This document shows positions 36,334 to 49,705 of a DNA stretch of 64,000 nt, one piece after another. The notes beneath the pieces are model-generated. The model worked only from the letters and a program-made list of their open reading frames with translations. It made no database searches and had not been told where the DNA came from. The translations under genes were made by a program, and so were the position numbers. The stretch's first letter is position 1; every line of letters starts with the position of its first letter. Origin of the DNA: Tamarix chinensis (lineage: Eukaryota > Streptophyta > Magnoliopsida > Caryophyllales > Tamaricaceae); the NCBI GenBank assembly GCA_030549775.1, contig CM060174.1:96054132-96118131 (forward strand), read 5' to 3'.

Positions 36334-36790
36334 ATGGGTTCTTCTCTTTGATTGATCCTTGTTGTATTAATATGCATCCTATTTCTTTTAGCTGCTAGTA
36401 TAATTGATTTCAAACCACCCTTCTTGCATCGGCAAGTTTAGTGAGTAGAAATTATACAGTAGAGCCATCACCAAACTCTCCATGGCCCTGGACAACGAAT
36501 ATGATTCACATCGCCATTGGCTAGAGGAAGGAGTTGGTCTTTGTTAAATGCAGTTCAAAAAAAGATCTCAACAATCATAGTTTATATCTTAGTCAAAAAA
36601 TCAAATTGAAGTTCAAAGGTGGCACTACCACTTGTCAATTTTCGACAACCTCAAAAGACTAATGAGTTTGAAATGTACAATGGTCGTTTCAAGTGTAATA
36701 AGAAGTGCTAAAGAGAGAATAGCCTAGAACAAAATTTATTTTAGGAAAAATGGGAATGATTATACCTTTTATAAGGCTTGGTAGTGTGGG
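36334..36790 (+). pseudogene. S-protein homologue (SPH) pseudogene
   Basis: Starts ACCATGG like the intact SPH gene at 61926 and keeps close nucleotide similarity through the signal peptide: MGSSL, stop, LILVVLICILFLL. Later it has NSPWPWTTNMIHIAIG (intact copy: WPWTKHTIHIING) and VKCSSKKDLNNHSLYL (intact: MCASKDDNLGKRTL), then KIKLKFKGGTTTCQF. The TGA at codon 6 replaces the Arg codon of the intact copy, and further stops and frameshifts follow, so no full protein can be made. Best read as a relative of the gene 25.6 kb downstream on the same strand. Confidence 0.85.
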
Positions 36791-38394
36791 AACTCATTAT
36801 TTAATAATAATAATAGTTACAATTTGGAAAACTTCAACCATTAATAAGACGGGTAATTATGATTCATGCTACTCTTATTTTATTTTCTTTCTTTTTTAAG
36901 TATGTGTTAAGTAATAACTATTCCCTTTAGGGCCCAAAAATAATAAGTAATATATGTTGTGAATGTATGTAGGTATGCTCTGTCACCATACCCAAGGTTT
37001 TATGCAATCCTTACACATGTGCTCATGAACATAGGATAACAATATTAGTGGAGATATTCTCATTATGGTTTTATTTACAATTTCATTAATTTATATTGAT
37101 GCTATAAGCAATTTATTTATCTCAAATAAATTAGGTAGATGTATTACTTTAATGTGATATGAAATACAACATTTGATGTTGATATACATCTATAAATTGT
37201 TAAACAGAAATATGATGGCATGAATTATAATAAGCAATTAATACATCTAATTCATGCACAATTCAATTACAACCTTGCAAAATCCTAAAGCACAATACAA
37301 GTGTTAGATATGTAAAATTTAACTATATAATTATTGCTAAATATCATGTGAAACATACCTCCAACTATTGACGTAGTTGATTGCTATTTATCGGATTTTG
37401 CAGAATTAATGAATGAAATAGGATTTGCTGGTTCTACTTTATATGTCTCAAACTCGATGGTGCATAATATATTTATGAGAAATGAAAATAAGTACCTTAC
37501 TCTATTATTCTTCTTCACCCTTTGATTTCACATTAAAGTCATACAAAAAGTTTTAAGAGGAGGCCAAACCTATTTCTCTCTCTCTTTATATACATATGAA
37601 TATGTGTGTATACAAATTGTTACTATTTATCATAATAGTGCACTACACTTGGCGGTGCCTTTCTTACATGCAAAGAAAGTGGTTCTTCAATATTTTTATT
37701 TTACCTTCCAAATGCACAAAATCTTTTCTTTTAATTCCTCATGAAGAGTTGGTTTAAGAACCAACTTTTGGGTCCAATTATTATTATTTTAAACAAAATA
37801 TGTGATAATTAATTAATTAAATAATTAACTTAATTATCTCCTCTATTTCTTTATGATGTGCCACTTGCATGCCTGTATAGACACATATTTGTTAACTTTA
37901 ATCTACCATAAAAAATTAGATATAGAGATTAATATTAGATTTAATTACTAACATATTACCATATAATATAAATTTTATAGCTAAAATTTATATCTAATTT
38001 TATATGAACCACATCAAGAGTTAATATATACATAAGATATAAAATACTTTATTGATGTAATAATAATTTTATAAAACTAAAATATATTAACATTCTTCTA
38101 CTTAATCCATATAAATTAGATTCTCAACATGGTCTTCTTATGTTAGTATAAACTGAATGATGAAACTGATACACAAATCATAGTGATAAGCTTTTAATAT
38201 TTTAAATGTTATCTTCCATGTATCACAGTGTACTAATTCCAACCACAACTTTAACTTTATGAATAAACCCAACGTTTATCTAATGTTTTTCTCATAATGT
38301 GTTATTTCTCAATAAACTATATGTATAAAAGCTAAATGAGAAACAAATATGACTTTATTTAAAACATCGTTATGTAATATAACAATACCTACCA
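36791..38394. other. AT-rich region, probably holding the Copia 3' LTR
   Basis: No gene. The Copia fossil reads leftward and stops at 38395. Its 3' LTR should lie to the left, and on the minus strand TGTTGAGAATCTAATTT near 38130 is a candidate LTR start. The other LTR is not in the window, so the ends cannot be proved. CT-rich and ATAT runs occur near 37578. Confidence 0.35.
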
Positions 38395-41360
38395 TCACGT
38401 AGAGTGTCCAATACCCATATTACACATGAGATCCTTAAACTTGCTTGATAGCATGCCCATAGGTAAAGGATAGGTTAACATACTATTAGTGTCTATGTGT
38501 TCCAAGACCACTTATCCTTTTGAAAAATGTTCCTTTAACTTCAAAGACTTGATTTCTATACCCTTGGCATGACTGCCATTTTTTTCCTTAAGATAAAGAC
38601 AATAGCTAAGTTGTCACACTTAAGCATCAAAAGTCTAGAAATGGAGTCTACTATTCTAAGAATTGATATGAAATTTCTCAACTGCACCATGGTTTGTGAC
38701 ATCAAATGATGAGATGTGTTCTTCTTTCATTGTGGAAGTGGCTATGCAATCCTAATTTTTTCTTTTCTAGGATATTACTCCACTAGCTAGTAGGAAAATG
38801 AATCCAAAATTAGATTCACATGCATCTACACAACAAGAAAAGTCGGCTTCAAATAGTCTACTACTTCAAAATCCTCAACATGATGATACATAAGCATGTA
38901 GTCCTTAGTTATATTTAGATACCTCATACGTTTCTTTGTAACTTTCCAATGGTCAAATCCTATATTACTCTGGTAATGTCCAAAAATCCTAATGAAATAT
39001 GTAATTTTAGGTCTTGTGCAAACTTGAGAACATATAAGGCTTCCAACTACAGAATCATATGGGATGTTCTTCATCCGATCTCCCTCTAACTCATTCTTAG
39101 AACACTAAACTATATTTTTTCACCCATGACAATATGAGCCACACTTGGTGTATAATCAACCATCCTGTATCTTTCTAACACCTTATTGATATATGCTTCT
39201 TGAGATAGTCCTAATATCTACTGAGTTATATCTCAATAAATCTTAATGCCAGTGACATAAGATGCATCCCCCATATCCTTCATATCAAATTTTTTAGAAA
39301 GAAATTATTTTACCTCATATAGAATCCCTTTACTATTGCATGCAAATATATTGTTATCTACATATAAAACTAAGAAAAAAATCATTACTCCCACTGAGCT
39401 TGATGTATGTACACTGATCCATGACATTATCTTAAAATCCAAATGAAGGAATGACACCATGAACTTTAAATATCATTATCGGGAGGATTTTTTCAATTCA
39501 TATATGGCTTTCTCAATCTTGCACACAACATTGTTGTCTTCATAAGAGGATAACCCTTTATTTTGTTTCATGTATACCTCTTCCTCAATCTCATCCTTTA
39601 AAAATTTTCATTTTCACATTCATTTGTTGAAGCTCAAAATAAAAATGAGTTACTAATACCATCACTATATATGGGGAATCATTGGTAGACATAGGATAGA
39701 AAGTCTCCTTATAGTTGTCTTCCTCTCTTTGAGTGAATTCTTTAGCAATTAGTCTAGCCTTATACCTATCAATGTTTCCTGATGAGTTTCTCTTTGTCAT
39801 AAAGACTCACTTACAACTAATAGGCTTTGCCCCACCAAGTAACTATACAAGATCACAAACTTAATTGACCTTCATGGAATTCATCTCTTCCTTTATAACA
39901 TCATAACATAACTTAGATTTTGAATTACTCATGGCATGTAAAAAGGTTTTGGGATCATCTATAGCACAAATTTTACAGTCAGACTCTTATAAACACACAT
40001 AATAATCATTAGATATATTTGACCTTCTTTCCCTATTAGATATTCTTAAAGTTGGCCCAACATCCTCTAGAGAAGCTTGCTCAATAGCTGGTTATTCAAC
40101 TACTTTAGGAATGCTTTAACAACCTATTTTATTAAATTCATGTTATCGTTCTATAGATTCTCATTGACTTGTTGTTCAACCATGACTGGAATTGAAAGTA
40201 CACGATAAACAAGAGTCACTCTATGATGTGAAGTGGAAGATTATTCAAATAAATGAGCAAGTTTAGGAATGGGATTGTGATATGATTACTCCCACTAATT
40301 AAGTCGTATTACAAAATTTTAGCATTTCTTGAATCCATAAATCTAATATTATGTGATGGACAATGAAACTTATAACCCTGATAACTTTTAGTATACATCC
40401 ACTAATGGTCCCTAGGTCAAGCTTCCTTTCTTCTAGATTGTAAATTCTTCCTTCACACAGACATACCCAAACTCATATATATTTTAAAATTGGTTTCCAA
40501 CCCTTAAAAAGCTCAAATGGTGTCTTAGACACTACTTTGGTTGGAAATCAATTTAAAATATATACTACCATCTTAAATGCTTCATTCCTCAAAGATCTAG
40601 GAATATTAGAGCTTCTAAGAATACTCTATGTCGTATCTAACAAAGTCTAGTTTCTTCTTTCAGCTATTCTATTTTAGTCTAATGAACTAGGTATAATATA
40701 TTGGGAAACTATCCCATTCCCTTGAAGGAACTTTGCAAATGGGCTTAGTGTTTGTCCATCCCTAGTATATCTCCCATATTATTTTCCACCTCTATTAGAA
40801 CTCATAATTTTTATTTGCTTATCACATTACTTTTCTACCTCAATGTTGAACACTTTAAAAGCATCTAATGCTTCATGCTTATAATTAAGTAGGTAGAGAT
40901 ACATAAATAATTAATAAATGAGATGAAGTATATCTAGCTGCATGAGTTCATATTAGGACTACATACATCGGTATGGATACTTTCAAGTAGTAGAGAACTC
41001 CTAGTGGCACGTCTTTTAGGCTTGTTCATTTGTTTTCCCTATATACAGGAACTAAAGTCAATAAAATCTAGAGTATCAAGTACTCCATCATTCACTAATC
41101 TCCTTATCCTTTCAATGAAGATGCAACCTAATCTTTTGTGCCAAAGCATTGATGAGTCCTCATTCATAACACAATTTTTTTAAAATAATGTTCAAATTCA
41201 TTGCAATATTTGAATCATCATGCATTAAATCAATAGAGTGAAGATATTCAGCTAATGTACCATACCCAACACAAGTTGCTTCATAAAACAAACTAACTAA
41301 ATTTTCTTTGCAAACAAATGAGTATCCAAAAGGAGCAAGTCTTAAAATAGATATCAAGTT
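38395..41360 (-). pseudogene. Ty1/Copia retrotransposon polyprotein fossil
   Basis: From 41360 down: NLISILRLAPFGYSF, CVGYGTLAEYLHSIDL, then SSMLWHKRLG-type GAG-pre-integrase with RIRRLVNDGVLDTLDF, and ESIHTDVC of the integrase core. RT follows with GNIDRYKARLIAKEFTQ (39770 region) and KETFYPMS. RNase H has NIPYDSVVGSL, RPKITYFI, HWKVTKKRMRYLN and the end LKEHFSKG, EHIDTNSMLTYPL, KFKDLMCNMG. The order GAG-pre-integrase, integrase, RT, RNase H is Copia. Stops and frameshifts throughout. Gag and protease upstream are missing: at 41361 it joins a Gypsy integrase. Confidence 0.85.
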
Positions 41361-44032
41361 TTATGAGACCTCCACCAAATGTAGACGGTCCTCTCACCCA
41401 CCCCAAAAATCCCTAACACAAGCCTGTTATATGTCTTCGAGTTTCTAGATCGTCCTCTCAGTTTTTCCATATATAATTGGGAGAAAGACGACACTCATCC
41501 TCAACTTCGTGCCCACAACCTCTTACAACTTCCCCGTAAAGTGTGAAAGGAATATCGAATCCCTATCGGAGACTATGTTGGTAGATGTAACATTCCTACT
41601 AACCACGAATCTGATACAAACATTAGCTAACATATCTATGCTCAAATGTGAATTCATTGGTAAGAAAACCATTAATTTAGTCAACCTGTCAACAATGACC
41701 CAAATTGTGTCACACCTTTTGCGAGTCCTTGATATTCCACTCACAAAATCTATGGAAATGTAGTCCTGTTTCCATCATGGCATATCTAAAGGCTATACCA
41801 ACCTTGTAGGTCTATGGTGCTCTATCTTGACCTTTTGACATGTCAAACATCTAACCACAAAATGCGCTACTTCTTACTTCATGCTAAGCAACTTATAAAG
41901 CTACTTAAGGTCTTTGTATAACTTATCCCCTCTTAGGTTAACAAAATAGGGAGTACAATGACCTTCCTCTAATATCTGGTGCTTCAGATTAGTGCAACCT
42001 TAAGGTATACACTAATCACCCTTGTAATAAATGCTATCATCCTCATAGATTTAAAAACCCTTAGCTCGACAATCCTGTATCTTTTGTCAGATCCTCTCAA
42101 GCATAACATCTCTTGGTTGCTTAGTTTGAATCTCATCAAGCACCAACGGGGTAATCAGCAAGGAACCTATCTAAAACTCTAATTTACCCTTCTGTATCTG
42201 TTCTTTACCTATCTCACCAAGTTTCTCAAGCAACCGATTAGCCACCACATAAGAATTTAAAGAGTGTGATGTCTTCCTACTCAAGGTATTTGCAAAAATG
42301 TTGGCCTTACCCTTATGGTAGGTTAACTTAATATCGTAGTTATTCACCATCTCTTGCCATCTCTTCTACCTCATATTGAACTCCTTTTGAGTGAATATAT
42401 ACTTGAGGCTCTTATGATTGGTGAAAAATTTGCATTATGTCCTATACAGATAATGCTTGTAGATCTTCAATGAGAAGATGACCAAAACCAACTCCAAATC
42501 ATGTGTTGGGTAGTTCTTCTCATGCTGCTTCAACTAGAGAGAGGCGTAAGTGACTACCTTACCATGATGTATCAACAAACAACCCAACCTGTGCTTAGAC
42601 ACATCACTATGGACCTCAAACTCATCTGATCCCATCAGTAGAGTCAAAATTGGTATCGTGGTCAGGCGTTTCTTCAACTTCTAAAATGTTCTCTTGTAGG
42701 TATTATCCCATTAAAACCTGGTAGTATTCTCCAAATGTTTCACCAAGGGGTAATTCACCTTTAAGAAGTTCTAAAAAAATTTGCCTCTAGTACCCAGCCA
42801 AACCGAGGAAACTACGAACTTAAAAAATGTTAGTGGGTGCCTTCCACTCTATAACTATCACAATATTTATCGGATTCGCAATGACCCCTCCTACTGACAC
42901 TATATGTCCTAGAAGGCAACCTTGTATAGGAAAACCCACACTTCGAAAGTGTGTCATATAGCCTATGTTCTCTAAGGAGTGACAAGATGGTGCGTAGGTG
43001 TTGCTCGTGTTTTTTTTTTTTACTTTTAGAGTATACCAGAATATCGTCGATGAACACAACCACACATTGATTGAGGAATGGCTAAAAATCCTCATAATTA
43101 AGTCTTTAAAGACAACAGTCACATTGGTGAGCCTAAAAGGTATTACCTTAAACTCGTAGTACCCATACTATATTCTAAAGTTCATCTTAATGATTTCCAC
43201 CTCTGTAATGTGCAACTGGTGATAACCCAACCTTAGATCAATCTTTAACAGATATCAGCACCCCAAAACTGGTTAAAGGGCTCATTAATCATTGAAAGTA
43301 GTTATTAGTTTTTCACTGTCAACTGATTCAAAACTCAAAAGTTAATACACAAACAAAGGCTCAAATCCTTCTTCTTTATAAATAAGGCTAGTGTTCCCTA
43401 TGGAAACACACTTGGATGTACGTACTTATGAGCCATCAACTCCTCTAACTGAGTCTTCAACTCCCACAACTATAACAGTGCCATCCGTTAAGGTGCTTTT
43501 AACACGATTTCCACCCTTAGTACTAGCTTGATGGTGATGTCAATCTCGAGCACTAGCACCATACTAGGTATCTTCTCTGAAAATTCGTATGGGAAGTCTT
43601 AGGAAATAGGAATATCTTCTGTGGATGCCACATCCCTGTTTAACTCTTGAACACTATATAGATATATGGGGAAACCTTTCTATGCCAAAGAATATAATTT
43701 ATGGCCAGATATGACCTTTGTTATAGGCTTAGACTTGCGTATTCTATAGGAGACCCTAGTACCTTGAGGTCCACACAACACTACACACTCCTGCACATAA
43801 TATGACATTGAAGTCTCATAGTTCTATCTCAACTAAGTCCACTAGGAAGTTTACCCAACCTATCTCTAAGGTCACATCTGAGTTAAGCCTAGTGTAATCT
43901 AATCTATCCCTTGAGAACAATGTCACAGATATAGCTACACTAGAAAATGGAGATAAGACAGTAGTTACAAATGATAAAGAAGCACCCAAATCAAACAACA
44001 CATGCACTAGTAAATAAAGAATGGTGAACATA
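41361..44032 (-). pseudogene. Ty3/Gypsy polyprotein fossil 'Gypsy2' (protease to integrase)
   Basis: On the minus strand: HVLFDLGASLSFV (protease, LFDxGAS), RT with VVFIDDILVYSKS and EQHLRTILSLLREHRLY (about 43060-42930), degenerate RNase H (42700-42500), integrase with DTIWVIVDRLTKLMVFLP (first Asp) and NIVSDRDSIFLSHF (second Asp), then KTERTI and LEDI..ACV. It ends inside the integrase core at HLVEVS, where Copia sequence begins. Many stops. The protease start is cut by a LINE; the residues upstream (LDVVTS) are found at about 52670-52685, right of the LINE. It differs from Gypsy1 in sequence. Confidence 0.82.
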
Positions 44033-44055
44033 AGTCGTTCTCTCCTCTCTCCTCC

Positions 44056-45270
44056 ATGGCACGTACTAGGAGAGTAGCCTCCATGGCAAAGAAGAAGATG
44101 GGTAAGTGTTGTGTAGGGTCATCTAGGGATGTGGATTCATCCAGGACTGATTCTTGGGTAGAAGTTGTGGCTAGTGAAGGTGTGGTTGATTCAAATATTA
44201 TTAAGAATGGTTCTCCAAGTGCATGCAAAGGCATAGAAGTTGCTTTCCTGCTGATGTTAGGGAGTTGTCCAAGATTTCTTCAAAGCCTGGGGAAGGAATG
44301 ATCCTCTCTGAATCTGATGTCCCAAAGGTTGATAGGCTTGATCATGTACCGATACGTAACGTATCGACATATCAATAGTTAGACATTTCTTCTTCCAAGA
44401 ATGACAAGGTAATAGGAAACATACTTGCATCTATGGGTTCCCAGTTGCACTATGTTCCTCCTTCTATTCCAGGGGACATAATTCATGTGGCTCTTCAGAA
44501 AGATAAGGTGGAGAATTGTAGTGTTGATTGGCGATGTGCTATAGTTGGTTATATAATTGGGTATCGGCCAACTCAGGGACAAATGATTGGTTTTGTTAAA
44601 AAAAATGGCACGATGTGAAGGAACCAAAGGTGTTATTGCATGATCAAGGCTTTGTAGTTTTTAAATTTGAATCCTAGGAGGACAGGGACAGGGTGCTTAC
44701 AAAGCCTTATTAGTTATTCATGAATAGACCATTTAGTCTAACGGCTTGGCATATGAAGTTTTGGTTTTCAAAAGAAAAATTTTAGTTTCTACCTTTATGG
44801 ATAAAACTCATTAATCTTCCTCTGGATTATTAGGATATAGATTGCCTAAGTAGGATATGAAGTGTTGTGGGTCAACATCTGTATTTGTATGGAATTACTT
44901 TTGCAGGTGACAGGATTAATTTCTTTTGCTCCTATGCAGGTGGAAGTTGATGTTTCAAAGAGGCTTGTGGAGTCAGTAGAGATTTTGGATCCTAATGGAG
45001 AGACCTGCTTTTTATTATAATTGTAATGTGTCTGGCCATTCATTTGAAAATTGTTTAAAAACCAAACCACTTCATAATCAGGCCTCTTCTCTTCCTAAAC
45101 AAAATGATAAAGTAAATATGACTGGTGTTAAAACAAAGCCAAAGAAGTGGAGAGTGGTTCACAGGGAATCTTCTCATAATGTTGGTCAGAAAGAGGGGCC
45201 TAATCTAAATAAAAAATCCATATGTTCAGCCCTATTCTATTGTAGGAAGGATGGAATGTCCAGGTGAATA
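44056..45270 (+). pseudogene. LINE ORF1 (DUF4283-like with zinc knuckle)
   Basis: Starts near 44056. Contains VDWRCAIVGYIIGYRPTQGQ and LHDQGFVVFKFES, then WHMKFWFS, LPLWIKLINLPLDY and, at about 45000-45060, CNVSGHSFENCLK (zinc-knuckle-like). This is the order of plant LINE ORF1 proteins, which bind the LINE RNA. Broken by several stops and frame changes. Confidence 0.7.
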
Positions 45271-45386
45271 AGTGAATAGATTTGATTTTTTGAGAGATTG
45301 TGATGCATTAGTGGATCAAAGTGTTGATCAAGTGAGGGGTACAAGTAAATCTCTGATTGATGACTCTGTGATGCTTAAATTAATTA

Positions 45387-47309
45387 TTGATCATATTTAT
45401 GACAGGGGTTTGGAATGTCCGAGGCTTGAATAAGCCTTATAAACAAAGGGAGTTAAGTTTTATGCAACTTTCATTTATGCTTTTAATTCTAGAGAAGATA
45501 GGAAAAGGCTGTGGAGCTGGTTGTGTGAGTATAAGGTGGATCAGGTGGCTTAGATTATTTTGGGAGATTTCAATGTTGTTTTATAGGTTGATGAGAATTT
45601 TCGAGGGGAATGCAGTAAACTTGAATGATGTTAATGAAGCGAGAGAGTGCTTCAATTCTCTCCTGGTTCATGATTTAGGGTTTACAGGGCTGAAGTTCAC
45701 TTGGTCGAATAGAAGTATGGGTGAAAATAGAATCAGCTAAATTAGATAGGGTTTTGGTGAATATATTTTGGTCTTCCTCCTTCCCATCATCTAAAGATGA
45801 GTTTTTGGATCCTCTTTTTTCTGATTATAGCCCCGGTCTGGTTCATGTGAATGCAAGGGTTTTCCAATTTAAGAGGTAGTTCAAATTTTTTGATATGTGG
45901 ACTTTGGACCCAAAATTTATTCCCTTTGTTATATCCGCCTGGATTCATCCTGAAGCTAGTTCTATGGCTTCAAAGTTTAAGAATAAGCTAAGAGAGTTAA
46001 AGTTTAGATTGAAGTAGTTTAATTGGACCATGTTTGGCAGTATTTCTACAAGGGTGCAGGAGCTGAGGGACAAGCTTCAAATGATCCATATAGAATTGGA
46101 TCTTTAACCATAGAATCCTAAATTATAGGATAAGGAAAAGAAGTGTGTAAAGATTTATGAACATTATGCTTATGTGAAGAGATTTTTTTTTCAAGCAGAA
46201 GCCTAGCATCAAGTGGCTTAACTTGGGTGATTCTAATTCTCATTTTTTCTTTGCATCAATGAAAGAAAGACAAATGAAGAGATATGTGCAAAGAATTCAA
46301 TCCACTAATGGGCACTGGTTTTATTCTATCAAGTCGATCCAACAAGCCTTGTTATCTTATTATAAGGGTTTTTTGGGGGTCTAAAAGTCCTACTATTGGC
46401 TCCATCTCATATGATATTTTGCATTTAGGCCTGGTTATGTCTGTAGAGCACCAAAATTTATTGTTAAGGCCTACATCTAAGCAAGAAGTCAAGGAAGCTT
46501 TATGATCGATACGTAATTATAAAGCTTCTGGCTCTGATGGTTTACTGCAGGGTTTTTTAAAGCTTCTTGGACAATTCTAGGGGATGATGTTTGGCAGCTG
46601 ATGAATAATATTTTCTAATATACTATTGTTCCTCCTTTCTTGGGGAATACTTTGCTGGGTCTTATTCCAAACTCAACTAGAGCTCAATGTGTTTCTGAAT
46701 TTCATCCCATCACATGCTGTCATGTTCTTTACACGGTTTTGGCTAAGATTATTGCTACTCATTTGCAAACCATCTTACCCTTATTGATTCATGTTTCACA
46801 AGATGGTTTTATTATGGGAAGAGTCATTGGAGATAATATTTTGTTGGCTCATGAACTAATTCATATGTATAAAAGAAAGAGTATTTCTCCAAGATGCATG
46901 TTTAAAGTGGATATTAGAAAGGCCTATGATTCTATAAGTTAGAGTTTTTTGGAATAGGTGCTGTTAGGGATGCATTTTTCCCTACATGTGGTCAGATTGC
47001 TCATGGCTTATGTTTCTATTGTTAATTACTTCTTATCTTTTAATAATGGTGTTTTGGAGCCTTTTCTGGGGAAGAGAGGGTTAAGGCAAGGTAATCCTTT
47101 TTCTCCTTACCTTTTTGTTATTATTATGGAATATTTTAGTAGGATTCTGTAATCTTTATGGCTCAAAGTTGAGTTTTATAGGCATCCTAAGTGTAAGAGA
47201 TTGAAGATCATCAATTTGGCTTTGTAGCTGATTTACTGGTTTTCTGTAAAGCTGATCTATCCTCTATTCTTTCAATTAATTAGATTTTTGAGGATTTTAG
47301 TTCTATATA
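45387..47309 (+). pseudogene. LINE ORF2: endonuclease and reverse transcriptase, 5' part
   Basis: Begins TGVWNVRGLNKPYKQREL (AP-type endonuclease start), then GFTGLKFTWSNRSMGENRIS and LDRVLVN. RT blocks: LIPNSTRAQCVSEFHPITC, LAKIIATHLQTILP, SQDGFIMGRVIGDNILLAHE, MFKVDIRKAYDSIS and GLRQGNPFSPYLFVIIMEY. The catalytic FADD is degenerate: the frame slips at NLAL and continues ADLLVFCKADLSS. Stops are frequent. Element C interrupts after IFEDFSSI at 47309. Confidence 0.85.
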
Positions 47310-48066
47310 TGTAACATCCCAAAATTTACGCATATTTCTTTTTGAAACGAGACTTATAAATTAAAAACCGTAAATTCTGGGGATGCTACCGCCATACTTA
47401 GGACCAGACTGGTTCACTCCTACCGTTCCAGTACCAAGTGCTAAGGCTAAGAAAAAAATACTCATACCATTATTAAAAAATCCAAGTTCATAAATCCGAA
47501 ATCAGAGTACGCATAAGTCTTTACATAATTCAAAATACTAGCTATTGTTTTTCAGAGAAGAAAAATAACAACAATAATAAAATTGTTTGTGGAGGCTCAA
47601 ACATAATTAAAAAATAATAGGAATAATAATCTCAATGGAAAGACTAGCCATGCCACTCTTAGGACATTGAATCCAGCCCAATCATCACTCGGCCCCACCT
47701 GATGTCCCATAGATATAAATGACATCGAAGTAAGCATCTCCTACCCGCAACACATTAGACGGGCCTTAATTATGCTTGTGGGAATGAGCAACACCCATAA
47801 AAAGGGTGATCAGTATGCTACATACTGAGTAAGGTAACTGAGCACTAAGGCCAACACATAATCACATAAAATCATGTAGGATAATTTTCAACTTACAATT
47901 TCAAACCCACACATATAAATATAGCCGAACAGAGTATTATACAACTTATAAATGACCAAGCCCACACATAAAGGCTCAAGTAGTCTAGATTAATTATTTA
48001 GTTAATATCTTATCAGAAATCAATTCATACCATACTTTTTATCAAAACCATGCGAGTATGGAAGCC

Positions 48067-48411
48067 CCCACTATTATAGTCGGTGGATCGGAGACAAGCA
48101 GGGCACAATGCTCTTGCCCACTATTATTAGCTGGTGGATTAGTCACACATAGGGTATCATACCTTAACCACTATTTCTTACTGATGGATCGGTTGGCCCC
48201 AGCTCACACGGTGTTATGCTATAAGTGCTTAGTGTCTTTTAAGTGTCTTAGCAACTTAGGTGTTTGGTTTATTGAGCTCGGAGTGCGCCACTATTATAGT
48301 TGGTGGATCAGAGGTACATAGGGTATCATATCCTAACCACTATTATAGCCGGTGGATCGGAGGCACATAGGACTATGCATCCTAACCACTATGTCTAACT
48401 GGTGGATCGGT
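48067..48411. repeat. Hairpin-unit array in element C (6 units)
   Basis: Units near 48067, 48118, 48169, 48287, 48336 and 48387, most with CCACTATTAT and GGTGGATCGG. Spacing is about 50 bp, with one gap of about 118 bp. Arms CCA/TGG and CTAT/ATAG are best kept in the first, fourth and fifth units. Confidence 0.8.
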
Positions 48412-48599
48412 GGGACCTAGCTCAATACTCTTCCACTTTACATAATTAGTGTCTTAAGTATTTTATTCAAAACTTTACCCAGACATGCATGACTAACTCC
48501 TACTATTCTTATCCTCCAAACCCTAGTTGACCACACCAAACCATGGTAACCATAACAAACCCTAACTCCCACACAGACCCCAAATCCCATGTAACCCTA

Positions 48600-48830
48600 G
48601 CTCCACGTAAACCCTAGCTCCCATTCAAGCCATCACTCCACCATGCAAAACCCTAACTCCACCATGCAAACCTACCACCATGCAAAACCCAAACACCACC
48701 ATGTAAACCTTAATAATACCATGCAAACTCTAATACCACCATGCGAAACCCTAAAACCACCATGCAAACCCTAATACTACCATGCAAAACCCTAATACCA
48801 CCATGCAAAACCCTAACACCACATTATTAC
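48600..48830. repeat. ACCACCATGCAAAACCCTAAT minisatellite
   Basis: About nine or ten irregular units of roughly 20-25 bp (CACCATGCAAAACCCTAA type) inside element C. It occupies the relative position that the unrelated AATTACC array holds in element A. Confidence 0.85.
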
Positions 48831-49329
48831 GCTCCCCACCATTATTTTACCACCCTATCATGCATGTCTTATGGGCTACATCATACCATAATAATAACAC
48901 ACCCATACACATAATACACATGCCATAAATTGATGTACGATCTTTCCTCAACTCCATATAATGCTACATATATAACAGTTATACAATCCACATAAAATAC
49001 ATTATAATTCTCATCAAATGGCATGCATGGCATATAAAACACACAATTACACAAACGACCTTAGCACTCCCTTACCTAAAATGTTACCGGTCTTGGAGCA
49101 CACTCCTATACCTCTTGAGAGATTTGACTGGGCTCACCTATTATGGGGGAAAAATCAGAATTAAGTTCCCTCCTAAAAATACTATTATTTACAAACTTAC
49201 CCTAAGATTAGGTTTTTAATTAAAATAATACTTTAGTAAAATTAACTATATGAAATACTACTAAAAATACTAATAATAATATTAATGTAATTCAAAATGA
49301 AAGGTGATATAAGGGTTTCTACCCTTCAT

Positions 49330-49669
49330 CAAAATAATTTTAATAATAATAATAATACTAATAATATTAAAAATATTAGTAATATTAATAATAGTAATAG
49401 TAGTAGTAGTAGTGGTAGTAGTAGTAGTAGTAGTAGTAGTAGTAATAATAATAATAAGAACAATAACAACAACATAATTCTAAAAATACACTAGGTGGGG
49501 TTTTCAACCTTACCTACAAATAATGAAGGTACTATTCAATAATATTAATAGACAATATTAAAGATAATAATAATAATCTTAATATTAATAATAGTAAAAA
49601 TAGTAATAATAATGATAAAATATAAGTGTGCGAATCCTCAACCTAAAATAGGGCTTCGGCCCTTCTTAG

Positions 49670-49705
<36 letters not shown>

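Noticed and set aside
49297..49494. Asn/Ser-rich protein
   Set aside because: Simple translation of AAT and AGT trinucleotide repeats inside element C.
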